A stretch of DNA of 64,000 nucleotides from contig JALQPE010001784.1 of the NCBI GenBank assembly GCA_030407315.1, positions 1 to 64,000 of the forward strand. Direction: 5' to 3'. Below, in pieces: positions 18,761 to 27,581 of the stretch. Position numbers and translations under genes: made by a program. The stretch is from Asparagopsis taxiformis. Its lineage: Eukaryota > Rhodophyta > Florideophyceae > Bonnemaisoniales > Bonnemaisoniaceae. The notes beneath the pieces were generated by a model. It saw only the letters and a program-made list of their open reading frames with translations. It had not been told where the DNA came from and ran no database searches. Numbering within the stretch: position 1 is the first letter of the stretch; the number at the start of each line of letters is the position of its first letter.

Positions 18761-19306
18761 CTTTGGCTCATAAGTACTGCTGAGCATGTCCAACAAGGTT
18801 CCCTTACACATATTCTTCGCACAACGTCTGCAGCCATGTTGCCGCTCAGGCTGATCTGCCGGGATAAATGGTGAAACCCGTATTCTGTCATTGTCATCCA
18901 CAGTCGCAGGATTGGTAAAAATGCCCGCCTGGAAGCAATTGGACGCGTCCAGCTCGTTCCTTTTGAGACAGGCACCAATAAATAAAGTATTTGCATCCGA
19001 GAGGATGGCGCTTTGCGCACTAGGGTGACTCGCGATTGAGCGGAGAACACGCGCAGTTTCTAGTGGAAGCGATGCTGAAGATGCCGCCTCGAGGATTTGC
19101 GTGGAGGACTTTCCTGCAGTGAACAAGTCATGAAGACCTCTATCTACCAGCTGTGTCCAGCCCAACGTTTTGTCATGTGGCGCTTGGCGAAGCTGAAACA
19201 GAATTTCAGGTGAGAGGCGTTCGAAGACTATCAGATCTGTGTTGTCCAGTACGATTGTATTGTCAAAATCCCACAAGAAGAGGGTGGTTATTGCAGTTTG
19301 CGACAT
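18761..19306 (-). pseudogene. 5' fragment of PHOSPHO-type HAD phosphatase, split by transposon
   Basis: 182 codons from the ATG at 19306. The start LFLWDFDNTIV is HAD motif I (DxDxT) with the nucleophile and acid/base Asp. PHOSPHO-family enzymes hydrolyse small phosphate esters such as phosphoethanolamine, phosphocholine or pyridoxal phosphate. The middle carries LSDANTLFIG (motif II region) and Cys-rich CRRCAKNMCKG, typical of the family. After STYEPK the frame enters the transposon repeat and stops at 18683, so any product would lack motif IV, which is 5.9 kb away at 12709-12897. Substrate of the intact enzyme is unknown. Confidence 0.9.
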
Positions 19307-19650
19307 TGTCGTTCCGAGCTGCGATCATGCTACAGCATTGCCACGCATAAAGTTTGACCACTACAGCGAGAATCAAATCCGAAGGGTTACGAGTTGATGA
19401 CCGAATGGATTTGGGATCCAAAGCGCGCTGTACTGTAAGTAGGGTTGTATCGAGATCTGAGATTTTTCTAGTCGTTTTGCTGCTCCAACCGCGACATTGC
19501 CACCACACGCTTCGAGCTCAGACCGAGATGCATGTATGATATTTACGAGTGCCCATATTTTATACCTTGCCATTGCCTCGCGGTAAAGACTTGGTTTGTC
19601 GCGCTCGTTAACGCTCCATAACATTAACTTTGTTCCGATCAAACACAACT
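19307..19650. promoter_or_regulatory. Divergent intergenic region, phosphatase / psbQ'
   Basis: 344 bp between divergent start codons; must hold both promoters. No clear TATA box or repeated motif seen. Confidence 0.5.
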
Positions 19651-20286
19651 ATGGCTCCAGCTTTCGTCACAGGCCCCGCTCTTGCAGCGCGTTCGTTCTC
19701 GGGAGCTGCCGTGAAAAAATGTGTCTCCAGTTCGCCAACAACCGTTGTTGCGATGTCGGCGTCACCAATCAGCCGACGTGAAGCGCTAGCTGCCGCCGCG
19801 GCTCTGGTCGCTGGCTCCGTTCTGGGTCCTTTCGCAGCATCCGCCAAGTCTGGTGACTCGCCCAAGATTTCCGTCTTTGGCGTTGGCGGTGCCTCCTCCC
19901 CGTTTACCGCTGGTATTCAAACCGGTGGAAAGGTCGCCTATAAGCAATTTAACGACGATGAGGTAGCCGTATTTAAGAGGATCGTCGCCGAATCTTATGA
20001 TCGTCTCGAAGGTGCACTCCCTTCAATCAAAATCAAGAGCTGGGAAGATATCAGAAGCCGTATTAGGCTTGAAGCATACGACCTGCGAAAGACCCAGCTC
20101 ACCGTCAATGCTAACATTGAAGACTCGAAGAAGTCTGCCACTGCAGCTAAGGCCTATCAAACTTTCAAGCAGGATATCGAGCGCCTTGATGCAGCAGCGG
20201 TGGAGAAAAATCAGGATAAGGCTTACAAGGCGTACAACGCGTCATTGAAGAGTTTAGCGGCCTGGAAATCTGTAGTTGGATTCTAG
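19651..20286 (+). CDS. PsbQ' oxygen-evolving enhancer protein, plastid lumen
   Basis: 211 codons from the ATG at 19651 (an in-frame TTG at 19630 is rejected). The N terminus is a plastid transit peptide followed by ISRREALAAAAALVAGSVLG and an ASA cleavage site, the twin-arginine leader for the thylakoid lumen. The mature protein starts near residue 70 with PKISVFGVGGASSPFTAG, then a four-helix region (FKRIVAESYDRLEGAL, SWEDIRSRIRLEAYDLRKT, a Lys/Ala-rich helix and a final helix). This fits the red-algal 20-kDa PsbQ', an extrinsic subunit of photosystem II that stabilises the Mn cluster and the binding of PsbV and PsbU. It is the best lineage marker in the window. Confidence 0.8.
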   Translation: MAPAFVTGPALAARSFSGAAVKKCVSSSPTTVVAMSASPISRREALAAAAALVAGSVLGPFAASAKSGDSPKISVFGVGGASSPFTAGIQTGGKVAYKQFNDDEVAVFKRIVAESYDRLEGALPSIKIKSWEDIRSRIRLEAYDLRKTQLTVNANIEDSKKSATAAKAYQTFKQDIERLDAAAVEKNQDKAYKAYNASLKSLAAWKSVVGF

Positions 20287-20797
20287 AACAGGACAGGTGT
20301 TCACTCGCAAAGGCAACTTATCGATTTGTCGAATCAGATGATCAGCCCGTAGTCTTAACGCGGTCACCATAAATTTACAGTTCTTCACAATTATTTCACG
20401 ATGCAATACGTCTGACGTTTCATAACAGTCGTCCGTCCAAGTTGAGAACGGGTACTCAAGTTGCAGGCACCCAAAATACTGTTGGAATTGGCGCGGAAAG
20501 TCATCAACGCGTCAAATTTGTTTACGTTACATTCAAAATATGCCCAAAATTTACTCCGTGGTCCAGATGCAGAAACACGTGGTCTCGAAGGCTCGTTAGC
20601 GAGTTTGCTGCAACCAACTTTCCCGCCAAATATGCTCCCGCCACACGACGTGATCAAAGCTCTAATGCACTATATGAACCCTCATCGAACACCGCCTTTG
20701 TCTCACGCCCCACAAAGTCTCTCATTCCTCCCCATCTCACAATCCCCTCCTACTTCACATTTCGCCTTCCCCATCTATCCCCACCGCGCTCCTCAAT
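20287..20797. promoter_or_regulatory. Intergenic region upstream of RNR large subunit
   Basis: 511 bp between two plus-strand genes. The last 100 bp before the RNR start are pyrimidine-rich (TCTC/CCCC runs), as expected of a leader. No other gene seen. Confidence 0.5.
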
Positions 20798-23209
20798 ATG
20801 GAACGTCACGTTATCAAGAGAGATGGCCGACGCCAGCCAGTCAAATTTGACAAGATCACTGCCAGAATCAAGAAACTGGCGTACGGCCTGGACCCCATTG
20901 TGGATGTCACCGAGGTGGCTCAGAAGGTTTGTGCAGGTGTCTACGACGGTGTCACCACGTCAGAGCTCGATGATCTCGCAGCCGAAACTGCCGCCTACAT
21001 GTCCACGAAGCATCACGACTATTCTCTCCTCGCTTCCCGAATTGCGGTTTCCAATCTGCATAAGAACACAGTCAAGTCATTCTCGGAAACGATTTCCAAG
21101 CTATTTGAATATAAACTGCCCCTCACAAACCAGCCAGCTCCGCTTGTTGCAGAAGACGTTCACGACTTTGTGATGAAGAATCGTGACACATTGGACGCCG
21201 CCATTATCTATGACCGCGATTTTTCGTACGACTATTTCGGTTTCAAGACACTTGAGCGTTCGTATTTGCTCCGAATTGATCGCAAAGTGATCGAGAGACC
21301 ACAGCACATGCTTATGCGTGTGGCCGTCGGTATTCATCTTGGAGATCTAGAGGCTGTTCTTGGCACCTATGATGCCTTGTCCAACAAAATGTTCACCCAT
21401 GCCTCCCCCACTCTCTTCAATGCTGGCACATGCCGACCCCAACTCTCGTCCTGCTTCCTGCTCACCATGACCGAAGATTCAATTGAAGGAATATATGATA
21501 CGTTGAAGCGCTGTGCAGTTATTTCCAAGTCTGCTGGTGGGATTGGTCTTTCCATCCACAACATTCGTGCCTCAACCTCATACATCCGCGGCACCAATGG
21601 AGCCTCTAACGGAATTGTTCCAATGCTTCGCGTTTATAATGATACTGCAAGATATGTTGACCAAGGCGGTGGAAAGAGAAAAGGTGCATTCGCAATCTAT
21701 CTCGAGCCGTGGCATGCGGACATTCTAGAGTTTCTCGACCTACGGAAAAACCATGGAAAAGAAGAGCAGAGAGCACGCGACCTATTCTACGGGTTGTGGG
21801 TTCCGGACCTTTTCATGAAGCGCGTCGAAGAAGATGGAATGTGGAGCCTCTTCTGTCCGAACGAATCTCCCGGACTTGCAGAAGCCTACGGAGAAGAGTT
21901 CGAGGCCCTGTATACACAGTACGAGAGGGATGGCCGTGCACGCAAATGCTTGGAAGCAAGAAAGGTTTGGTATGCCATTCTCGAAGCTCAGATCGAGACC
22001 GGGACTCCCTACATGCTATACAAGGACGCTTGCAATCGTAAGAGTAACCAGAAGAACCTCGGAACTATTCGGAGCTCGAATCTATGTACTGAGATTGTTG
22101 AATACACTGCCCCTGATGAAGTTGCAGTTTGCAATCTTGCATCAATTGCCCTTAACCGATTTGTTGTGGTGCCGGAGGACGGCTCAGCTCCATCATACGA
22201 TCATGATGCGCTTAGAAGAATCACAAAGTTGGTAACTCGCAACCTCAACAAGATCATTGATATTAACTATTATCCCATTCCGGAAGCTCGCAACTCCAAC
22301 ATGCGCCATCGTCCGATTGGTATCGGAGTGCAGGGCCTTGCCGATGCCTTTATTTTGATGCGGATGCCGTTCGAAAGTGAAGAAGCTCGCGAACTGAATA
22401 AGGATATTTTCGAGACCTTGTACTACAGTGCCCTTGAGACCAGCTGTGAGATTGCAGCTGAAAAAGGTCCGTATCAGACTTTCGAAGGGTCCCCCATTTC
22501 AAGAGGTGAGTTCCAGTTCGACATGTGGGGTGTGAAGCCAAGCTCAGGCCGGTGGGATTGGAACGCCCTTCGAGAAAAAGTGATAAAGAATGGTGTACGC
22601 AATTCGTTGTTGCTCGCACCCATGCCAACAGCCTCCACATCACAGATTCTGGGGAATAACGAGTGCTTCGAGCCGTACACATCCAATCTCTACACTCGCC
22701 GAGTTTTGTCCGGCGAATTTTGCATTGTCAACACCCATCTCGTGAAGGATCTTCAGAAGTTGGGATTGTGGAACGCCTCTATGAAGAACCGTATCGTTGC
22801 GGCAAATGGCTCTGTTCAAAATATTCCAGAGATCCCACGGGACATCCGAGCGTTGTACAAAACAGTTTGGGAAATCAGTCAGCGACGTATTTTAGACCTT
22901 GCGGCCGACCGTGGAGCATTCATCGATCAGTCGCAGAGTATGAACATTCATATCGCTGCACCGAACATTGGGAAGTTGAGTTCTATGCATTTCTACGGCT
23001 GGAAGGCGGGATTGAAAACTGGACTGTATTACTTGCGCACGAAGCCATCAACGGACGCCATCAAGTTCACACTGTCCCCAGCTGATGTCGCAGCCGCCGG
23101 AGCTGCGAAGGTCAAGAGCGAATTAGACCGCGTAGCGGCGCCATTAGCTGAAGAAGTCTTGGCGTGTTCTATCGACAACCCAGAAGGCTGCGTCAGTTGC
23201 GGAAGCTAG
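20798..23209 (+). CDS. RNR1: Ribonucleoside-diphosphate reductase large subunit
   Basis: 803 codons, full family length, intronless. The enzyme reduces ribonucleoside diphosphates to deoxy forms in the cytosol. An ATP-cone regulatory domain occupies about residues 1-90 ([17 protein letters not shown]). The barrel contains [11 protein letters not shown] with one redox Cys, [13 protein letters not shown], the thiyl-radical Cys near residue 430 in NLCTEI, and [19 protein letters not shown]. The C terminus ends in CVSCGS, the swinging Cys pair that is re-reduced by thioredoxin. Class Ia type, requiring a small subunit that is not in this window. Confidence 0.97.
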   Translation: MERHVIKRDGRRQPVKFDKITARIKKLAYGLDPIVDVTEVAQKVCAGVYDGVTTSELDDLAAETAAYMSTKHHDYSLLASRIAVSNLHKNTVKSFSETISKLFEYKLPLTNQPAPLVAEDVHDFVMKNRDTLDAAIIYDRDFSYDYFGFKTLERSYLLRIDRKVIERPQHMLMRVAVGIHLGDLEAVLGTYDALSNKMFTHASPTLFNAGTCRPQLSSCFLLTMTEDSIEGIYDTLKRCAVISKSAGGIGLSIHNIRASTSYIRGTNGASNGIVPMLRVYNDTARYVDQGGGKRKGAFAIYLEPWHADILEFLDLRKNHGKEEQRARDLFYGLWVPDLFMKRVEEDGMWSLFCPNESPGLAEAYGEEFEALYTQYERDGRARKCLEARKVWYAILEAQIETGTPYMLYKDACNRKSNQKNLGTIRSSNLCTEIVEYTAPDEVAVCNLASIALNRFVVVPEDGSAPSYDHDALRRITKLVTRNLNKIIDINYYPIPEARNSNMRHRPIGIGVQGLADAFILMRMPFESEEARELNKDIFETLYYSALETSCEIAAEKGPYQTFEGSPISRGEFQFDMWGVKPSSGRWDWNALREKVIKNGVRNSLLLAPMPTASTSQILGNNECFEPYTSNLYTRRVLSGEFCIVNTHLVKDLQKLGLWNASMKNRIVAANGSVQNIPEIPRDIRALYKTVWEISQRRILDLAADRGAFIDQSQSMNIHIAAPNIGKLSSMHFYGWKAGLKTGLYYLRTKPSTDAIKFTLSPADVAAAGAAKVKSELDRVAAPLAEEVLACSIDNPEGCVSCGS

Positions 23210-23410
23210 AAGTTTAGATTTCAGATGCATATCGTTGTATTTTTGTTCATGTAATGTTTCTTGTCGTGATAAACGTCTGTTCAATTCTATTACAATTCTA
23301 TCGCCCGGTCTGGGACGGGATCTACTTCAGCAACGAATTGGTAATTCATTCAAGTTGGTATATGTACAGGAAGGACTGCGTGGAACGCATGATTGAAAGT
23401 ATGTGTATCT

Positions 23411-24190
23411 TTAGCTCTGCCCAAACAATTTTTCTAACGACTCCAAGCCACCGTCAGGTGAATATCCCTCATCCCCGGAGGGACCTTCAGTGCTACCACC
23501 GTCATCTGACTTTGGATCCTTTCCACTAGGTTTTCCCTTCCCCTTGCCAGTATCACTCTCATCATCCTCGTCCTTTCTGACCGCTCTCGGGTCAATAAAG
23601 GTACCTGTCAGCTCGATTTCCTCCTCCATATCCTTCCGTTCCTGCTCCTTGATCCAGTTTTCCCACATAACACCTCCTTTGTAAAGCACGAAAATACCAC
23701 CAACACTCGCAATTCCCGCCCATACAGTTTGTAGATCTCGGAACCATTGCGTTTCGACTTCATACTCCTCCATTTCCATAATTTCCTCCTCCGCTTCCGA
23801 ATACTGCGTCGTCTTTCTCCTCCGCAGCTCGCGCTCGCTCATAAAGTCATCACGTTTGATTCCAAGCGCGCCGAGCGGGATTCCGCCGTCAGCCGACATC
23901 ACCTTGGAAGGAGCAGCAGCTGTGGCGGCGGGTGGGGAGAGTAATCGATGAGGTTTCGACAGTCCGGGTAGGAATACACCGCAAAGAGATCCAGCTGTGA
24001 TGGTTGCCAATTTCGCCCATTTGACTGCTTGTGATGCACGATGCCTCAGCGATGCCGAGGGTTGGTGTGCGACACGCGGGGCAATTGGTGGTACATTTTG
24101 TGCTGTTGAACGAGACGGAAGAGGGGTCGCGAAATGGACTGTTGAACCGCGCAACGGCAGAACATGTGGCGTGACGAATGCAGGAGACAT
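23411..24190 (-). CDS. Predicted plastid membrane protein of unknown function
   Basis: 259 codons from the ATG at 24190. I do not recognise the family. The first 90 residues look like a plastid transit peptide (Ser/Ala/Pro/His-rich, few acids) with a hydrophobic segment near 65-80. Residues about 105-150 are highly charged. One membrane helix follows (VWAGIASVGGIFVLYKGGVM, about 158-178), then a charged ERKDMEEEIELTGTFIDPRA segment and a Gly/Ser/Asp-rich disordered tail. A one- or two-pass plastid envelope or thylakoid protein is the likeliest reading. Convergent with the RNR gene, 201 bp apart. Confidence 0.6.
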   Translation of the reverse strand: MSPAFVTPHVLPLRGSTVHFATPLPSRSTAQNVPPIAPRVAHQPSASLRHRASQAVKWAKLATITAGSLCGVFLPGLSKPHRLLSPPAATAAAPSKVMSADGGIPLGALGIKRDDFMSERELRRRKTTQYSEAEEEIMEMEEYEVETQWFRDLQTVWAGIASVGGIFVLYKGGVMWENWIKEQERKDMEEEIELTGTFIDPRAVRKDEDDESDTGKGKGKPSGKDPKSDDGGSTEGPSGDEGYSPDGGLESLEKLFGQS

Positions 24191-24494
24191 TATGCGTTCG
24201 TCGCTCGCTAGTGAAGGATCAGTTGAGCGGAGCTTTCGATCGGACGGCTGATTGAAGATCGACTGCGTTTCGAAGCGATAGGGACCGAGACGGGTGCATG
24301 TGGTGTTCGATCTCTGACGGGATCATTCAAATTTGGCAGAATCTCGCGCTCCAAGAAATGATTCCTTATCCAACAAAACACGCTACCACGCCGCCATACC
24401 AGAAGGAAATATTTCTCAGGAGATTTGGAATCAGCTCAATTTGAAAGCTCAAAATTTAATTGGCCTCCAAGTACTCCTCTTATTGGCTGTGTGT

Positions 24495-26025
24495 ATGACA
24501 TATGCTCTTTCCTCCTGCATCCCACATCATCGATCTCCTCCGAATATACTGACGCAGTTCTCCTTTGGTCCTCGCATCTCAGCTACTACTCTCCCGAACT
24601 TTGCTTCTTCTCAACATGCCGACGAGTGCCCCGAGTGTCCCTCTTCCCCTGTTCTGTGCTCGGATATCCCAGGCACATGGGCTCATGATACCATGTCGCG
24701 GCGAGTTCGCAAAGAGATTCTTGCCCGCGTCTTCCGAGAAAACACGTTTGATGAGAACATCGTAAACCGACTCACAAATTTGGATGGGGAGCTTGCCAAT
24801 GCATCAGCAACACCACTGACTAAAATTGAGGAAGATGGTGGCCCTGATGTGCGTACCTGGAATGAGATCATATTACCTGATGTCCTTGCCGAAAACAAGA
24901 CATGGTTGTCCGCGCCTTGGGCTGTTGCTGAGTTCTACTTGTGAGTTTCATGCATGCAGCCATGCGCTGAACATAATCTACCCTGACATGCTACTGACGC
25001 AAAAGGTTATTTTTCTCAACGTTCAACTTGTTGCCAAATTCAGATATCGAAGATTAATGACAGCAATTGGCTTCTTCACTTCCCCGGTTGATCCCTTCGT
25101 CTTACAAAAAGAACTTGGACTAACGAGTGCGATTGCGTCCATATCAACGCTAGCTGATCGAGTCAATGGCGTTTCTACTGTACAAACCGGTCTAAACCGT
25201 CATGAGGTGATCAAAGAATTCCAAGGATTTGTGCTAACGGCACTATGGGGGAATCGCATGGACCTGAGCTTATGGCCAGTCGGTGGTAATGACTCCGATT
25301 CCACATCGACTAATCAAAGAGCAGCTGAAGCATTTTCATCAGTTATCCAAGCTGGTCAGAAAATGATTCTTTCAAACGACATCGCTGCACTATCCGAATA
25401 TGTAGAAAACCAGACCCAACCACCGCGCATGGATATTATCGTTGATAACGCAGGGTTTGAGCTTTTCTGCGACCTTTGCTTGGCCGATTTTCTTGTGTTC
25501 TCTGGCCTGGCGTCAGAAGTTCATCTTCAGCTAAAGGCGCACCCTACTTTTGTGAGTGACGCAATGGCAAAGGATGTAATGTACACTATACAGTTTCTTC
25601 AACAGACGCGGGGCGATGACGGCGCCGCGGAGACCGCAATGAGCATTCTCGGGGATCGATGGGCAGGCCATGTCAAGTCTGGAAAATGGAAGCTAAATGA
25701 GGAATTCTTTTGGGTGCAGCCCCAGCCCATGTGGGAGATGCCGTCTGATGTCCGGAAAGACCTTTCCAACTCGGGTCTTGTGTTTGTAAAAGGTGATGCA
25801 AACTACCGACGACTACTTGGAGACCGTGATTGGCCTTTCGACACACCATTCAACCAAATTTTGTGCTATTTCCCAGCACCCGTGTGTGCACTGCGTTCTC
25901 TCAAAGCCGAGCTAGGATGTGGAATGCCCAAAAGTGTAACAGATATTGCCGCAAAGGAAGATGAGCGATGGCTCGTCGCCGGCAAATACGGTGTTATCCA
26001 GTTTTGTGACACTCGCTTTCTGTAA
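24495..26025 (+). CDS. ARMT1/DUF89 damage-control metal phosphatase
   Basis: One intron (24941-25043, 103 nt, GTGAGT...TTCAG) joins exons 24495-24940 and 25044-26025, giving 475 codons and restoring AEFYLYRRLMTAIG across the junction. DUF89 family III enzymes are metal-dependent phosphatases on damaged sugar phosphates; ARMT1 members were also described as carboxyl methyltransferases. Metal-site motifs are visible: DNAGFELFCDLCLADFLV, then KGDANYRRLLGDRDWP and YFPAPVCALRSLKAE. The start is uncertain: the frame is open to 24333 with no other ATG, and the conserved part begins only near PGTWAHDTMSRR (about 24680), so an unseen 5' exon is possible. Confidence 0.85.
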
Positions 26026-26066
26026 ATCTTGTACGTCTTCATCCTTTGCAATATGCGCGTAGCACT

Positions 26067-27299
26067 TCATTCGTTTTCTGTTCCAACAGTCATGATTCGA
26101 ATTCCGCTTACGATATACCCCCCTGTTGCACTGTCAGTCATAGCGGGATGTGAACGACCCGGAAGAATCTGATGATTGACAAGTGTGACTTCGTTCAATT
26201 CAACACGAACAGCCATTTTAGACAACTGCAAAGCGTAGTGAAGATCTGCCGCGTCTTGCAAATGCATGCAGTATGCGGCGAAACACCCAGACGGCGCGAC
26301 ATGTTTCAAAAGTACATCAAACACTTGGACGACATCATAGCGAGTGGCGACAATGAGACTGTCGCAACCGTCGTTGATCCAAGACTTCACCATCCCCCTT
26401 TTTGATCGTAGTGCGATAGCCTCTGCTCGTCTTGCGCTTGGTGTATGTTCCGTTCCTGATCGCGCAGCCTCTGCATCTTCTTTGCTGACATATCGGAGAG
26501 GCTCCTTGTCTTCAGGTTGGTCGTCTTGAAGTGTTCCAAAAATTTCAATTGGAGTCTGAACTATTGTTCGTGCGTTATCAGTATCCAAGTTCAACATGCG
26601 AATGACTTCTGTACCTGGCGGCGTAGTTCCAGCGAAAACATTGAGAATACGACCGATGCCTCCTAGTCGCTCAGCAACTGCTCCGGTCACCAAACCAGTA
26701 CAATTCTCATACACAAGAGCACGGCAGCCGGAGCGAATTCCAGCATATCCCAATAGAATAGCCAACGCGTCTGGCCGAAGGTGCAGTGTCTTCTCTGGAG
26801 AACGTTCAAAGTAAGTTTCACAAAGTGTTAAAGCTGTGGGTCTCATGACACGAACTCGGAGGTCGAATTTGGCCCTCTTTCTTTTCAAGTACTTTTCCTG
26901 GGAAAATGGAGTCTTCTTCTCGAAGGTAGAAGAGTTATTCACAACAGTTCGCACCAAATCCTCGCCCTCCACCCCTTGTTCCTTCAATTGGAGGATGGCT
27001 TCTTGTCTCAACTTTTGATTCTCAGTGGTATCATCCAAGTCCTGGTTGTTCCGGGTCGTAGTCATCTCAGATTCTTGTGGGATGTCTTGCTCAACAACTT
27101 CGCCGACTCGCTCAAGAAAATCGCCATTTCGGACTGCAAAATTATCACCCCAATTGCAGCCCAGCAAAGCACCAATCTTTCGCTTTCGCTTACCAATGCG
27201 AGCAGATGCGTTTTTCACCAAGTGACCAAGAACTCTTTTTCCGTCACTTGACTCCAGTACAACCCAATCATTTTCTTTGATCGTATCTGCGTATGGCAT
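26067..27299 (-). CDS. TRM6: tRNA (adenine-58-N1) methyltransferase non-catalytic subunit TRM6
   Basis: 410 codons, intronless. TRM6 (Gcd10) pairs with catalytic TRM61 to methylate A58 of nuclear tRNAs, including initiator tRNA. The family signature EKYLKRKRAKFDLRVRVMRP, then SPEKTLHLRPDALA and LVYENCTGLVTGAVAERLGG, is clear in the middle. The N-terminal domain (about 1-120) has the small beta-barrel start WVVLESSDGKR, and the C-terminal half shows a Rossmann-like fold lacking an evident SAM motif, as expected of the non-catalytic partner. Divergent from MRD1 with 282 bp between. Confidence 0.92.
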   Translation of the reverse strand: MPYADTIKENDWVVLESSDGKRVLGHLVKNASARIGKRKRKIGALLGCNWGDNFAVRNGDFLERVGEVVEQDIPQESEMTTTRNNQDLDDTTENQKLRQEAILQLKEQGVEGEDLVRTVVNNSSTFEKKTPFSQEKYLKRKRAKFDLRVRVMRPTALTLCETYFERSPEKTLHLRPDALAILLGYAGIRSGCRALVYENCTGLVTGAVAERLGGIGRILNVFAGTTPPGTEVIRMLNLDTDNARTIVQTPIEIFGTLQDDQPEDKEPLRYVSKEDAEAARSGTEHTPSARRAEAIALRSKRGMVKSWINDGCDSLIVATRYDVVQVFDVLLKHVAPSGCFAAYCMHLQDAADLHYALQLSKMAVRVELNEVTLVNHQILPGRSHPAMTDSATGGYIVSGIRIMTVGTENE

Positions 27300-27581
27300 T
27301 GCTTAATCTCTGTGAAGGCAGAAGCGCTGTTACTGTTATTGGGCTGCGCTTCTGCTTTTTCCGTTGTTAGAATTGGGGTATGCCACCAATGAAGTTGAAC
27401 TCAAGTTTTGATCATGAACTTGTCCTCAGCAGTGAGCCCGTCGGTGTCCAACGGCGATGATAGAACACTTGAACGCACAATATACAAAATAGGAATAAAT
27501 TAACTGTGAATTTGAATTACGCATCACATAGCTCCCGCGGCGGTGGCGTAGTTTTCAAGCCTCTACCCTGCGCCTCCCGCC

